Shown in pieces: positions 49,613 through 60,270 of a stretch of DNA of 64,000 bases. Every line of letters starts with the position of its first letter. Position 1 is the first letter of the stretch. The translations under genes were made by a program, and so were the position numbers. The DNA comes from Eopsaltria australis (taxonomy: Eukaryota; Chordata; Aves; Passeriformes; Petroicidae): contig JAVTVJ010000132.1 of the NCBI GenBank assembly GCA_034509425.1, positions 2,687,470 to 2,751,469 of the forward strand. Reading direction: 5' to 3'. The notes below the pieces were generated by a model, which worked only from the letters and a program-made list of their open reading frames with translations, was not told where the DNA came from and did not search any database.

Positions 49613-51369
49613 ATGATCACAAGTGACAAAAAAACACTATAAAGATTATGGAAACTGAATTGATGAAACCTACTGAAAATAGAAGCCCAAGACAAAAAGC
49701 CTCAGAAAGTTTCAAACCTGGCAAGTCCTTCTTTAGATGATCACAGGATCACAGGTGGTTTGGCAATTTTACACAAGAAGGCAAGGTAGGTTTTATTAGG
49801 CTGGGATATCTATAAGGAAACAGAGCCATCTGGGGTTACTGAAAGCCAGATATACACTTGTGTTTCCATGTGACTAGTTCAAGGTTGGAACACCTAAACT
49901 GAGTAGAGACATGATCTCTCATTGTTTAAATTTAGAAGAATCCTAAGTTTTTATTATTTAGAACACAAAGCTATCTATATTCATCTAAAAAATAGCTCAT
50001 TAAACCAAAAGAACTGAACCAGATTTTCTAGTATATGCAATGGATTCCCTGAAAAGTTTATGTATCCATCACAGCATACACAATCCATATTTAAGTCCAA
50101 AGTATCAGTCTCAATTGTTTCTTTTATACTTTTCCTCTTTTCTTTTTTTTCCCCCTCATATGCCCCATGAGAGTATAAGAACTGACCTGAACCCCTCCTT
50201 AAAAAAAAAGTTTATAAAAAATCCTGTTTTGGAAAAAAAAAAAGAACTTGGCCTGTGGCATAGAAATGGAGGAATAGTAAAAAGAATAAAATAAATAAAA
50301 CCAGGAAAAATGAAAATGCTTAAGGCCACTCTGAGTAAACATCAGACAATCTGTTTATAAAGAGAAAGAAACAAGATATTACCACCATGAAGTAAAATAA
50401 ATTGCCCAAGCAAAATAAATTCACTCCTAGGATGAATGAAACAAGGGAAGCAATTTGATAACTATAAATTGAAATGATCTGCTCTTGAAGAAAGAGTAAC
50501 TTCAGGGAATACTTACATTCATTGCCCAAACTTTCTGATATTGAGAATATAAGAATTGTTAAGGAGTTCACAGATTTTCTTTTAAAAAGTGCCAGTGGGA
50601 TATTCAGCTGTGATCTCTGCTACATGCATGGAAATAATCCACAATGGCTGAAATAATACTTGGATGCAAGGGCATTCATTACTAATTAAATGAGAGCTGC
50701 CATCAAGTATACAAAAGTAAAACAGAACTGGTAAACAGGAAGGTGTGTGAATTGAGGCAGCATTCAGAATGTCATTAGCAAATGCCCAGTTGGAAGGGTC
50801 TTCAGGTGTAGTGCTGGATACAAACCAAAGCTATATATAAAGAAATTTTTTTTCAGAATAGATGTAATTCACACATAGAAAGGCTTGATGGTTATCAGTA
50901 ATGCTAACACTACTCTGTGTGCATGAATTTGACTGAAGGATAGATTGAAGATGCCATAGCAAGAGAAATCATTTTTAAAAAGGGACTCTACAAGAAAAAA
51001 TACTTTTTACATTCTTTTCAGTGATGGAGTGTAATATTAAAGGACATAGATGCCTTACCTGATGGTGAGTGATAAAAGATGTGTACTTCAGACACCAGAG
51101 TTATTGAAGAATGTTAGATATAAAAGTAATACCAATTGCAGTAGTAAAATGGTCCAGAATCCTTTGGAAAAGGACTGAAATAGGAATCCACTTATCACCG
51201 TGTACTTTGAGACAAGCGCGAAGGTCTGAATTCAGAGGCTGGTGACCTGTGGGGAGATGGTTAAATTTCTGTGTGCTTCAGTGTCATGGATAATGCTATT
51301 ATGATGAGTCAGTAAATTGTTAAAATCACTTTTCCACAATAAGAACAACTCTTCAAATCAGTACATCAA
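49613..51369. other. No gene seen
   Basis: This is AT-rich unique DNA with A-rich tracts near 50200-50300. Nothing in it is recognised. Confidence 0.6.
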
Positions 51370-51742
51370 ATGAAATCTTGCAGTGATCCCAGCTGGGGCC
51401 TGCCTGCCCAGGGCAACTCTGCTGAAGATGTCCTGGGGGTTCTGGTGGGCAACGACCTGAGCCTGAGCCAGCAGTGAGCTCCAGCAGCAGTGGTGGCCAA
51501 GAGCATCCCCTGGGCTGTATTAGCAGAAGCACAGCCAGCTCATTGAGGGAAGGGTCTATCCCTCCCTCCCTAGCACTTGCTGCTTCCATCCTTGCAGTTT
51601 TTCAAGACCTAACTGGATAAAGCCCTGAATAACCTGGCCTGATTTCAGAGCTGACCCAGCTTTTAAGCAACAGGTTGAACTAGAAACCTCCTGAGGTCCC
51701 TCTCACCCTTAGCTGTCCCATGATCCTACAATCCTAACCAAA
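51370..51742 (+). pseudogene. CR1 LINE 3' fragment (plus), internally deleted
   Basis: The stretch starts with gtgatcccagctggggcctg and includes gatgtcctgggggttctggt and ccagcagcagtggtggccaa from the coding end. It then jumps to gtttttcaagacctaactgg, ataaagccctgaataacctg and gaactagaaacctcctgagg of the C-terminus and 3' UTR. It ends gatcctacaatcct, a decayed ATTCTATG-type tail. A large part of the ORF is missing between about 51560 and 51590. No frame is intact. Confidence 0.85.
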
Positions 51743-54700
51743 GGAAAATACATCATTAGGTTAATAAAATGACAGAGAAAAGGAGACAGAGTATATGGAT
51801 GCTAAAGAGTCATTCTCTTTCCATGTTATTTACTTCGGAGGAGAAAGATGACATATGTCCTATATATATAGAAAACAGAAAACTAACCCCAAGAACCTCT
51901 GATTTTAAGAGAGATTTTACAGGCTTTAAATAACTTAGGCAAAAGGTTAGCATTTGTATCTTCTTATTGAAGTGAAAGTAATGACAAGTCCATGATCACT
52001 TAGGTTGTGGCCTAAGTCTCACAAGGAAAAAGTCACAGTTGTACTGAATTCTTCCATGCCCTTGCACCATTTCAGCAGTGTTGGAAGACATTGCCCAGAG
52101 GATCTCTGTAAAGAAGTGTTCACTGACATAATATTCCATCTGGCTATATCTATAATTCGAGATATCATACTGAAAACTATACAAAATTTATCAGAAAGTG
52201 TGAATTTCCAGAAATCTGTGTGTCTTACTGTGGAAGGAGAGCGTCAGCTGGGAATTGTGTAATAAACCAAAAGGCATATCTCTTCAGACCTTAGACCAAA
52301 ATGCATCTTTTCAATGAAGAAACCTAGATAAGTAAATAAATAAATAAATGCCCAAGTCCTATGAGGACGATAATCCTATAATGCGTTTCCAAGAAAGCAA
52401 TGCGCCTGGTTTTTCTATCCCAAATACTGTGACTTCTGTCGTGATCCTTAACAAGGACTGCTGTAGGATGAGGAATTATTGATCTACACAGCAGCTGACC
52501 TGAATATGTTCAGGCTTGTGCTTTACTCCAGATAGTACTTGGCCTTTAGGGCTGTGCTAAATGGCACAAATCTCTTGACATGGGATCACTTGTAATGACG
52601 CCAGCAGCATGTCCTTGTCTTCATCTCAAAGTGAAACAGGATGTTTTCGTAATAAACATCCTTCTGCTCAACAGCAGAAATGATGAATAGAGTTGTTTAC
52701 TTGTAGGAAAACCCAATAAAGGCTTTAATGCTGGTGAACTTCACCATGGACAGGTATTATTGTATGCAGTACCCTGACCAGAGCTCTGTCAGATGCTGTG
52801 TCATCACTGCATTCCCAGAATCAGAATGGGCATAATATTTTGTAATTTAGTATATATTTTCTGGGATGTTAATAAAATAGTTACCTTTTTTGGAAATCTG
52901 TGTGACTTTCTTATTTGGATTCATAAATAACCAGCACCTCCTGGAATAAAACATTGTGCAAAAGAAAAAGTTGTTATCAGACAACTACTAGCCAGTTAAT
53001 TGTCAGCAAGAGAAGACTGAAGAGCTTTAAAACAGATGATTTACATCTTCTTTAGTCTTGTAAATGTGGCTAGACTCCAGGCATCTTATGTGACCTTTCT
53101 TGAGTAAGCAACCTGAGCTCACTACCAGGACTGAGAGGTTTTTTTCACTGTCTACATACGTGTCAAGACCTTTAATACTTGACAAGAGAAAAGGAAAACA
53201 AGAGGCTTCAGTTTGAACATAGTCTAATAGAGAAGGATTCAGAGATTGTCTCTTCTTCATCATTTGCAGCTTGTAATGGCACTAACCTAATCTGTGCAGT
53301 TTCAGCAGCTTGACTAGATGGCTCTAGATGGATCTGGGGGTGCTCAGATTTTAACCTCACTGCAACATACAATGCTGGCTGGCAGGGATGATCATCTTTA
53401 GCTAGCATAGGTCTGTATAACAGGCAGAATGCATGTGGAAAGCAGTCCTGAGCTGTCTGCACACTCTCAAATCCCTAAAACAGCACAGGGATTAAAATTG
53501 GAGATTACAAGACTGGCAGATTTATAGTACCAAATAAAAACAATGACATAATGAGCTCAAAGGAAGAAATGAGAAAAAAAAGGGAACCCTGTGAAGTCAG
53601 ATAATTTCTGTAAGAGTGACCAATATTGTGCAGGTCTGATGGTGTTCTGAGATGCAGGATGTAGGATCTCCAGGGCCCAGTTGAGCTGTTAAAATAATGT
53701 AGGAAACTAAAGAGTTACAAAAAGGAAGTTTCACTTGGGAACAGAGCAAGCAATAAACCTAGCCAGACACAGTGTTTTTGGCTTGCAATGTGAGAAAACA
53801 TACAACATTTTATCACAAGAACTTATGAATGTGTGAAGCAGGAAGCCCAGATATACTTAGCAGACATAAGTATTATTTCCCCGACACCAACTTTCTTTCT
53901 AGCCCCATTGTTTCCTGGTTCGATTATGCCCTGAAGCATAAGAGCCGTTCCCCTTATAAGTGATTTTATTTGTGGTGACTCCATATAAACCTGCTTTTAA
54001 TATTTTTATACTGTTAAACACCATGTGGCAATTATACATTTACACAGATTGTAAACAAATGCTGTCCTGTGTTCCCTTCTATGCAATTACACATGCTGAG
54101 GTATGTAAAATCAGAAAATATTATTAACCATTATTTCATATATTTTCTAATCTTTCAGGCTCTTCTTTGACAGAGTGGTTTCCATGACTCTTATTATTTT
54201 TACCATGTGCATTTCCTTACAACTCCACTGTAATATTATTTAATAATTTGTTTGAACTGACCAAGTCAGACTTGTTAAGGCATGGCATTGTTTTGGCATT
54301 AAGACGTTGTTGTCTTTTTCACATGGATCAGTTTTGTGTGTTAGAGTTTTAATATTTTTTATTTCCCAACTAGTTGCTTAAGAAGCCTCCAAGAGGTTAC
54401 ACAAAGAGTAGAATCTGTTTTTAACAAGGTTCACTTCCCAAGAAACAAAGTCTCTTTGACAATTTGCAGCATTCTGGATGAGTTTTTAGTATTGTTGAAC
54501 AATTTCTTTTAAAATATGGTTTTCCCCTTTCTTTCTTCCTTGCTTGATGAAAAGCAATTTTCTGGATGTATATGAAAAGACAGTTTAAGGCGCCTAAATC
54601 TGTAGATTGTGTTCTAGTATATCTTTATTTTAGAAGCTGACTGGTTTCTCACCTTGGAAGCTCATTATCTCTTACCCTGTGGCTATTTAATTTCATAATT

Positions 54701-55063
54701 GCCTGTTTAGTAGGTTGTTTGAAATGCTTTCTGAAGTACAAATAAATTAGTTGTTTATCCTATGTTGACTGTTTAGCTGAAATATTACAACCATTATAAT
54801 CCATTAAAAACCCATATGATTTTAACAAGGTGATTTACAATTCTCACTTCAATTTTATTTTCAGGCTTCCTGCTCAGATTCATTCTGTTCATTTTTGGTG
54901 GTACATTAAAGGTTGTCACAGATTTAATTGTTCACATTTGTCACTAATTTTTGTAAAAAAGCAGCTCAGCTATTTAACTGTAAAATACTTTCAGCACTGT
55001 CAGAGGAAAGCTGGCTTGTTATGCCATGGACTCTCTATGCTGTAATATTCATTAATTATCCAA
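51743..55063. other. No gene seen
   Basis: This is unique AT-rich DNA. A short (AAAT)4 run lies near 52331-52350. Open frames at 52005-52262 and 53208-53462 are unrecognised. Confidence 0.55.
52331..52350. repeat. (AAAT)n short tandem repeat
   Basis: Four to five AAAT units (gtaaataaataaataaatg) are present. Confidence 0.8.
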
Positions 55064-56100
55064 AATCATAGAATGGTTTGTGTTGGAAGAGACCGAGGAA
55101 GACCATATACTTCCAATCTCCCTGCAGTGAGCAGGAACATCTTCAACTAGATCAGGTCGTTCATAGCCCTGTCCAACCCGACTTTGAATATTTCCAAGAT
55201 GGGTCATGTACAACCTCTCTAGCCAACCTGTTCCAGTGCTTCATGCACCTCATTGTAACAAAATTCTTCCGTATTTCTAGTATGAATATACCCTCTTTTA
55301 GTTTAAAGCCATTACCCATTGTCCAATTGCTACAGAACATATTAAAAAGTCTGTTCACAACAGTCTTATAAGCCCCCTTTAAGTATTGAAAGGCTGCAAT
55401 GAGGTGTCCCTGGAGTCTTCTCCAGGATGAACCAGCCCAGCTCTTTCAGCCTGTCTGCGTAGGAGAGGTGCTCCAGGCCTCTGATCATCTTTGTGTCCTG
55501 GACTCACTCCAACAGGTCCATGTTTTTCTTGTGTTGAGGACCCCAGAATTGGGTGCAGCACTCCAGGTGGGGTCTCATGAAAGTGGAATAGAGGGCAAGA
55601 ATCATCTCCCTTGACCAACTGGCCATGCTACTTTTGATGCACCACGGCATACAATTGGCCTTCTGGGCTACAAGAGCACATTGTTGGGTCATGTCCAGAT
55701 TTTCAACCACCTTAAGTCCTTCTCCTCAGGGCTGCTCTCAATCCATTCTCTGCCCAAAGTGTATTTGTGCTCGGAATTACCCTGACCCATGTACAGGATC
55801 TTGCACTTAACCTTATTGAATCTCATGAGACTCCCATGGGCCCACTTCTTAAGCTTTTCCATCTCCCTCTGTCTGGAATCTTGTATCTCAGTCGTGTCAA
55901 TCAAACCACTCATTTTGTTGTCATCTGGAAACCTCCTAAGGGTACATTTAACTCTACTGTCTATGTCATTGATGAAGACATTAAACAGTATTGGTCCCAG
56001 TACAGGTCGTGGGGGGCACCACTCATAACTGATCTCCATCCAGACATTAAGCCATTGACCACTACTCTCCAGATGTGACCATCCAGTTTAGTTTCTTAAC
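55064..56100 (-). pseudogene. CR1 LINE 3' fragment with degraded RT domain
   Basis: This is a 1-kb CR1 3' end on the minus strand. Its 3' terminus is caaaatcatagaatggtttg at about 55060-55080. The 3' UTR follows, then the ORF2 C-terminus (NGFKLKEG and KHWNRLAREVV in the frame at 55161-55358). Then come MIRG-type blocks in shifted frames, and the RT core at 55689-56039. There VLGPILFNVFINDIDS, FPDD (normally FADD) and LMRFNKVKCKILYMGQGN are legible. The catalytic-box alanine is proline, and several frameshifts and stops break the ORF, so the copy is inactive. It is 5' truncated near 56100. Confidence 0.93.
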
Positions 56101-57043
56101 TGCCTCTCTGTGTGCTTCTGTGTTAAGTGGATCCTTAGCTTTATGTCAAAAGATAAGCCTCCATCCTGGGTATCACTTTCAACAAAGTGAATCATGGTAT
56201 GAAACAATTAGTTCCCTTCATGCCATTTCCTTGGGTTTTTTTTTTTGGTTTTGTTCATATTCAAATCTTTCCCCCAAGGTTTTTTTTTGTGATTCCCAAA
56301 TTCATTATGCATTTCTAATTCTAGTACTTTTCCAAAAGGATAATGGATTGCCCTTACCTGATGTTGACATTGCTGCTGCCCCTGGGCTGGAGTGAATCAT
56401 CTCCTGGGAAGACTAAAACCAAAACTTATTACAAAAATACGTAGTGCTCAATTTAATGTTAAAAAAATTATTGACTGATTCAGAAGGAAAAGAGCTCTTC
56501 TGACTGGAAAGGAGATGCCTAAGCCTAGGCACCTAACCTTCTGTATGTTGAAAACTGTGGGTGACGTAAACATGTAGTGTGCCTGTGAGACCTTGAGCAA
56601 ACATGCAAGAATGTGCATGTTTCCCTGCAGAGTCTTCAAGATGACACCTAAAAATAATTGGACAGCTTTGGGTTGTTAATAGGTACAAAATGAACAAACA
56701 GATTGGGATACCAAGGCAAGGATATATCCGATGGATTTCCAACTAAATTGTATAATATGCTCCTTTGGGCCAAGCAAAGCTAGAATTACTTTAGGCTTTC
56801 ACTTCTGCTATTCTGTCAATATTGGCTTGTATGACTTCTAGTACTGCCTTTCAAATTTCCTGTAATGTTGTTGCCTGTAATAATTAACACTGCTTTTTTT
56901 ACAATTTAGTATGGTCCTTCTGCTTCTCCTTGAGGAAAGGAGCTTCAGTTTTCATTAACTGTCACATTGCCAGACTAGGGCTGTGAGAGCTGTGTATCTG
57001 AATATTCACTTTAGCCCTTCTGAACCTTACAGGTTTTTGCCAT
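56101..57043. other. No gene seen
   Basis: This is unique sequence with short T runs near 56238 and 56280. Nothing in it is recognised. Confidence 0.6.
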
Positions 57044-57635
57044 TGTTCTGGTTTTGGCTGGGATAGAGATTTTTTTTTTTTTCATAAAAGCTGATTTGGG
57101 ACTGTGTTTTGGATTTCTGGTATAAATAGAGTTGCTTTTGCCTTCATTAAGCAGTGCTTGCACAGCATCGAGGCCTTTTCTGCTTCTTACCTCAGCCCAC
57201 CAGTGGAGAGGATGTGAGTACACAAGAGGTTGGGAGGGGACACAGCTGGAACAGCTGATCCCACCTGACCCAAGGGATATGCCACAACATATGGTGTCAT
57301 GTTCAGCATATAGAGCTGGGGCAAGAAGGAGGAAGGGGGAGGAGATGTTCACAGTGATGGTACTTGTCTTCCCAAATCACTGTTATGCATGATGGAGCCC
57401 TGCTCTCCTGGGGATGGCTGAACACCTGTCTGTAAGTGGGAAGAGGCAAGTGAATTCCTTGTTTTGCTTTGCCTGTGCATGCAGCTTTTGTTTGCTTTAC
57501 TTAAACTGTTTTTATCTCAACTTATGATTTTTTTTCAATTTTACCATTCTGATTCTATTCCCCATCCCACCACGGGTAGGGGTTGATCAAGGGGCTCTGT
57601 AGGGCTTGATTGCCTGCTGGGTTTAAACCATGACA
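57044..57635 (+). mobile_element. Solo LTR, family A (plus)
   Basis: The 592-bp LTR begins tgttctggttttggctggga. It contains gggactgtgttttggatttc, gcatcgaggccttttctgct, gggatatgccacaacatatg, gctctcctggggatggctga and ccttgttttgctttgcctgt. It ends ttgcctgctgggtttaaacc then atgaca. The flanks gccat and gaaat agree at three of five positions, so a 5-bp duplication may have decayed. A T run at 57068-57080 sits near the 5' end. No viral genes adjoin. Confidence 0.9.
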
Positions 57636-58688
57636 GAAATGCACCACCAATTTCTCCATGCTTTTAAAGTCCTGAAAATGATCTCACATCGTATGAAGAG
57701 GGATATCTTTAAACTGCACCAATGTATGTGTTCCCAAATTACAGAGTTTTCAGCAGATCAGATATCTGTCCTGAACACCATTATGCCCCAGTCAACTCCA
57801 GCTATAGTCATGCCCACATGGTGTTAGCAGCCCCTGTTTGATACAGGGTAAAGCAGAGACTGAAAACTCAAGGAAGGCAAAGCCAGCAGGTGTAATCTGT
57901 GGCTGCATACTTCATCATTTCCTACCATCAAAAACCAAACAGGATGGCTAATTTTTCCAGAAATTAAAAACTTGAATCTTATCATCTGTACAGAATTAAA
58001 ACGGAAATTATTTGAAATAAATAAAGAAGAGGAAAATTGTTAAGATATTGGAAAGAGACAAAATAGATTCTAATTTATTCAGATTACAGAACTTTCGGAG
58101 TACAGAAATATGCTTTAATTCAAAGGAAACAGATGAACTGTTAGCTAAAAATGGCAAAAAACTGCCTTGACTATCTTGTTGAAAGGGTGGTTATTTCCTA
58201 CAGTTTCTGCAACGAGCTAAAATGAGCAATTTATTTTGTATTTATTTGCCTTCAGACATGTTTCTATTTATGGACACATGGTATGCTCAATGGAGTCTTA
58301 AAATAGTGAGGCTGGGTTCACAGGATGACTCAATGGATCAGCATGTAGAAGAGGGCGGATGCAGCCTCTCTGTTGGGGGCAGGATTGCAGCAAATGCTCC
58401 TTGTTACTCCCCTATGGGTGTCCACAGGCTTCCCTGGAAGCAGCTGGTCCAGTCCCAGCATGACATTTTTGAAATAACCACAGTTAGTATTTGACATCCC
58501 TGTTGGTCTTACCAATTGAAAGGCTAAAGGCTAAGTAAACTGTGGTGAAAGATACTGGCTCTCAAATTTTGTTACCACCGGGTTCGACTCAAACACCCAT
58601 GATGGTTAGGGGGAAATGATGCTTCCACCGCAGCCACTGGCAGCACATGCACCATGTGGGCAAAGCACCGCATTCTCTATTCAACAGC
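57636..58688. other. No gene seen
   Basis: This is unique sequence between two LTRs. The 90-codon plus frame at 58222-58494 has no known motif. Confidence 0.55.
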
Positions 58689-58760
58689 GCTGCGCAGGGT
58701 GTGAGTGCCCAGGCCCCGGCAGCAGCGGGGGCTCCGTGAGGGGAGGCCAGGGCTGCCCCT

Positions 58761-59060
58761 GCCGCACACAGCCGGTTCCAGCCAGACACAGCCGGTTCCA
58801 GCCGCACACAGCCGGTTCCAGCCGCACACAGCCGGTTCCAGCCGCACACAGCTGTTTCCAGCCGGACACAGCCGGTTCCAGCTGGACACAGCCGGTTCCA
58901 GCCAGACATAGCCGGTTCCAGCCGCACACAGCTGTTTCCAGCCGGACACAGCCGGTTCCAGCTGGACACAGCCAGTTCCAGCCAGACACAGCCAGTTCTA
59001 GCCAGACCCATCCAGTTCCAGCCGGACACAGCCGGTTCCAGCCGCACACAGCCGGTTCCA
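58761..59060 (+). repeat. 20-bp minisatellite, 15 units, in LTR B
   Basis: There are fifteen consecutive 20-bp units of the type gccgcacacagccggttcca, from 58761 to 59060, without a single indel. A degenerate sixteenth begins at 59061. Variation is confined mainly to unit positions 3-5 (CGC, AGA, GGA, TGG) and 13-15. Units 5-8 (58841-58920) recur as units 9-12 (58921-59000) with four differences in 80 bases, a higher-order duplication. The block is the CpG-richest part of the window. The consensus has no stop codon in any of six frames, so long open frames on both strands are artefacts of the repeat. It sits in the 5' part of the LTR, near or within U3. Confidence 0.95.
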
Positions 59061-59316
59061 GCCAGATCCAACCATCCACCAGAGGGCGTGGCTGAGCCCA
59101 CGGCCGGAGCAGGGGCACTGCAGGAGAACAAATTCAAGAATGGGCACAAAAAATGATGCAGAGGATTCTGAGGAAAGAGCAGATAAGAGAAACAACCCCA
59201 TGTGCACCAAGGTGAGAAGAGAGGGAGAGGGCGATGCTGCTCCAGGCCCTGGAGCAGAGATTCCCCTGCAGCCTGTAGAGATGACCATGTTGGAGCAGGT
59301 ATTCACATCAGAGTTG

Positions 59317-59826
59317 TGTTGGTTTTGTCTGAGGTAGCGTTACTTTTCTTCCCAGTGGCTGGTATGAGACTGTGTTTTGTGCTGAACACAGGGTTGATAA
59401 TAGAGATGTTTTTGTTATGGGACGCTGGGAGGAAACACAGACAGGAGAGGTAATCCAAACTGATCAGAGGGATATTCCAGCGCATACAACATCATGCTCA
59501 GTAGATAAAGTAGAGGGAAAAAGGAGGAAGGGGGGAACATTTGGAGTGATGGCATTTGTCTTCCCAAGTAGCTGTGATAGGGCCCAGCTCTCCTGGAGAT
59601 GGATGAACACTTGCGTGCCCATGGGAAGCAGTGAATTAATTCCTTGTTTTGCTTTGCTTGCACGTCTGGCTTTTTCTTTCCCTATTAAACCGTTTTTATG
59701 TTATCCCACGAGTTTTCTAGATGTTACTCTTTTGATTCTCTCTCCAGTACTGAGGGGGAGGGGGCAGTGTGGGGAGTGAGTCTGGCTGCATGGCACTTGG
59801 TTGCTGGATGAGGTAAAACCACAACA
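59317..59826 (+). mobile_element. Family A LTR nested in LTR B
   Basis: The 510-bp LTR starts tgttggttttgtctgaggta and ends aggtaaaaccacaaca. It shows gctggtatgagactgtgttt, ttgataatagagatgttttt, gggatattccagcgcataca, aattccttgttttgctttgc and an ATTAAA signal. Its left flank (...gcaggtattcacatcag) and right flank (gcccatggaggatcccc...) are adjacent segments of LTR B in the 21443-22311 copy, which shows insertion into an existing LTR B. A clean 5-bp duplication is not visible. Confidence 0.88.
59684..59689 (+). promoter_or_regulatory. ATTAAA polyadenylation signal in LTR A
   Basis: ATTAAA occurs in cctattaaaccg, the conserved position for family A (mirrored as tttaatag in the minus-oriented copies). 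Confidence 0.55.
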
Positions 59827-60270
59827 GCCCATGGAGGATCCCCACACTGGGCCAGGTGGATATTTTCCAAAGGAACTATAGCCCTTGGAGAGCCCGTGGT
59901 GGAGCAGGTTTATGCTGTAAGGCTGCAGCCCACAGTGGGGAGGACCCAGATTGCACTCCTGAGTCTGAGGAGGAATTAGAGGAGTTGGAAATGAAGGGCT
60001 GAAGTTGATCCTGGGAAGAAGGGGTGGATGGAGAGAAGGTATTTTATCTTTTGTCTTTTCTTTTCTTCACTACCTGCATTTTTTTAATTGATAAGAAATT
60101 AAACTAGTTTTTCTTCAAGGTGAATCTGTTTTGCCCGTGATGGTAGCTTATCTCATCCTTTATCTGAACATATCTTTTTCATCTTATTTTCCCAATTGTC
60201 CTTTTGAGGAGAGGGAGTGAGAGAGCAGCTGAGTAGTAGCTCACCAGGCAGCCAAGTTCAACCCATCACA

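Larger units (their letters stand above)
58689..60270 (+). mobile_element. Solo LTR, family B, interrupted by a family A LTR
   Basis: The element is the same family as 21443-22311, in plus orientation. Shared landmarks in order are gtgcccaggccccggcagca, the 20-bp minisatellite, gtggctgagccca, cagagattcccctgcagcct, cttggagagcccgtgg-type segments, the ttaattgataagaaattaaa block, ttttgcccgtgatgg, and the gagagagcagctgag block ending aacccatcaca at 60270. Removing the inserted LTR (510 bp) and twelve extra minisatellite units (240 bp) leaves about 830 bp, close to the 869 bp of the other copy. The flanks aacagc (58683-58688) and gacagc (60271-60276) match at five of six positions, a possible old target-site duplication. 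The 5' boundary is approximate. Confidence 0.85.

Noticed and set aside
55767..56078. 103-codon plus-strand open frame
   Set aside because: It is antisense to the CR1 reverse-transcriptase region at 55689-56039.
58761..59060. CRISPR-like repeat array
   Set aside because: Units are directly contiguous with no unique spacers, and the genome is a vertebrate's. It is a minisatellite.
58589..59149. 186-codon and overlapping open frames on both strands as genes
   Set aside because: They are produced by a stop-free 20-bp minisatellite inside an LTR. Both strands and several frames are open alike.
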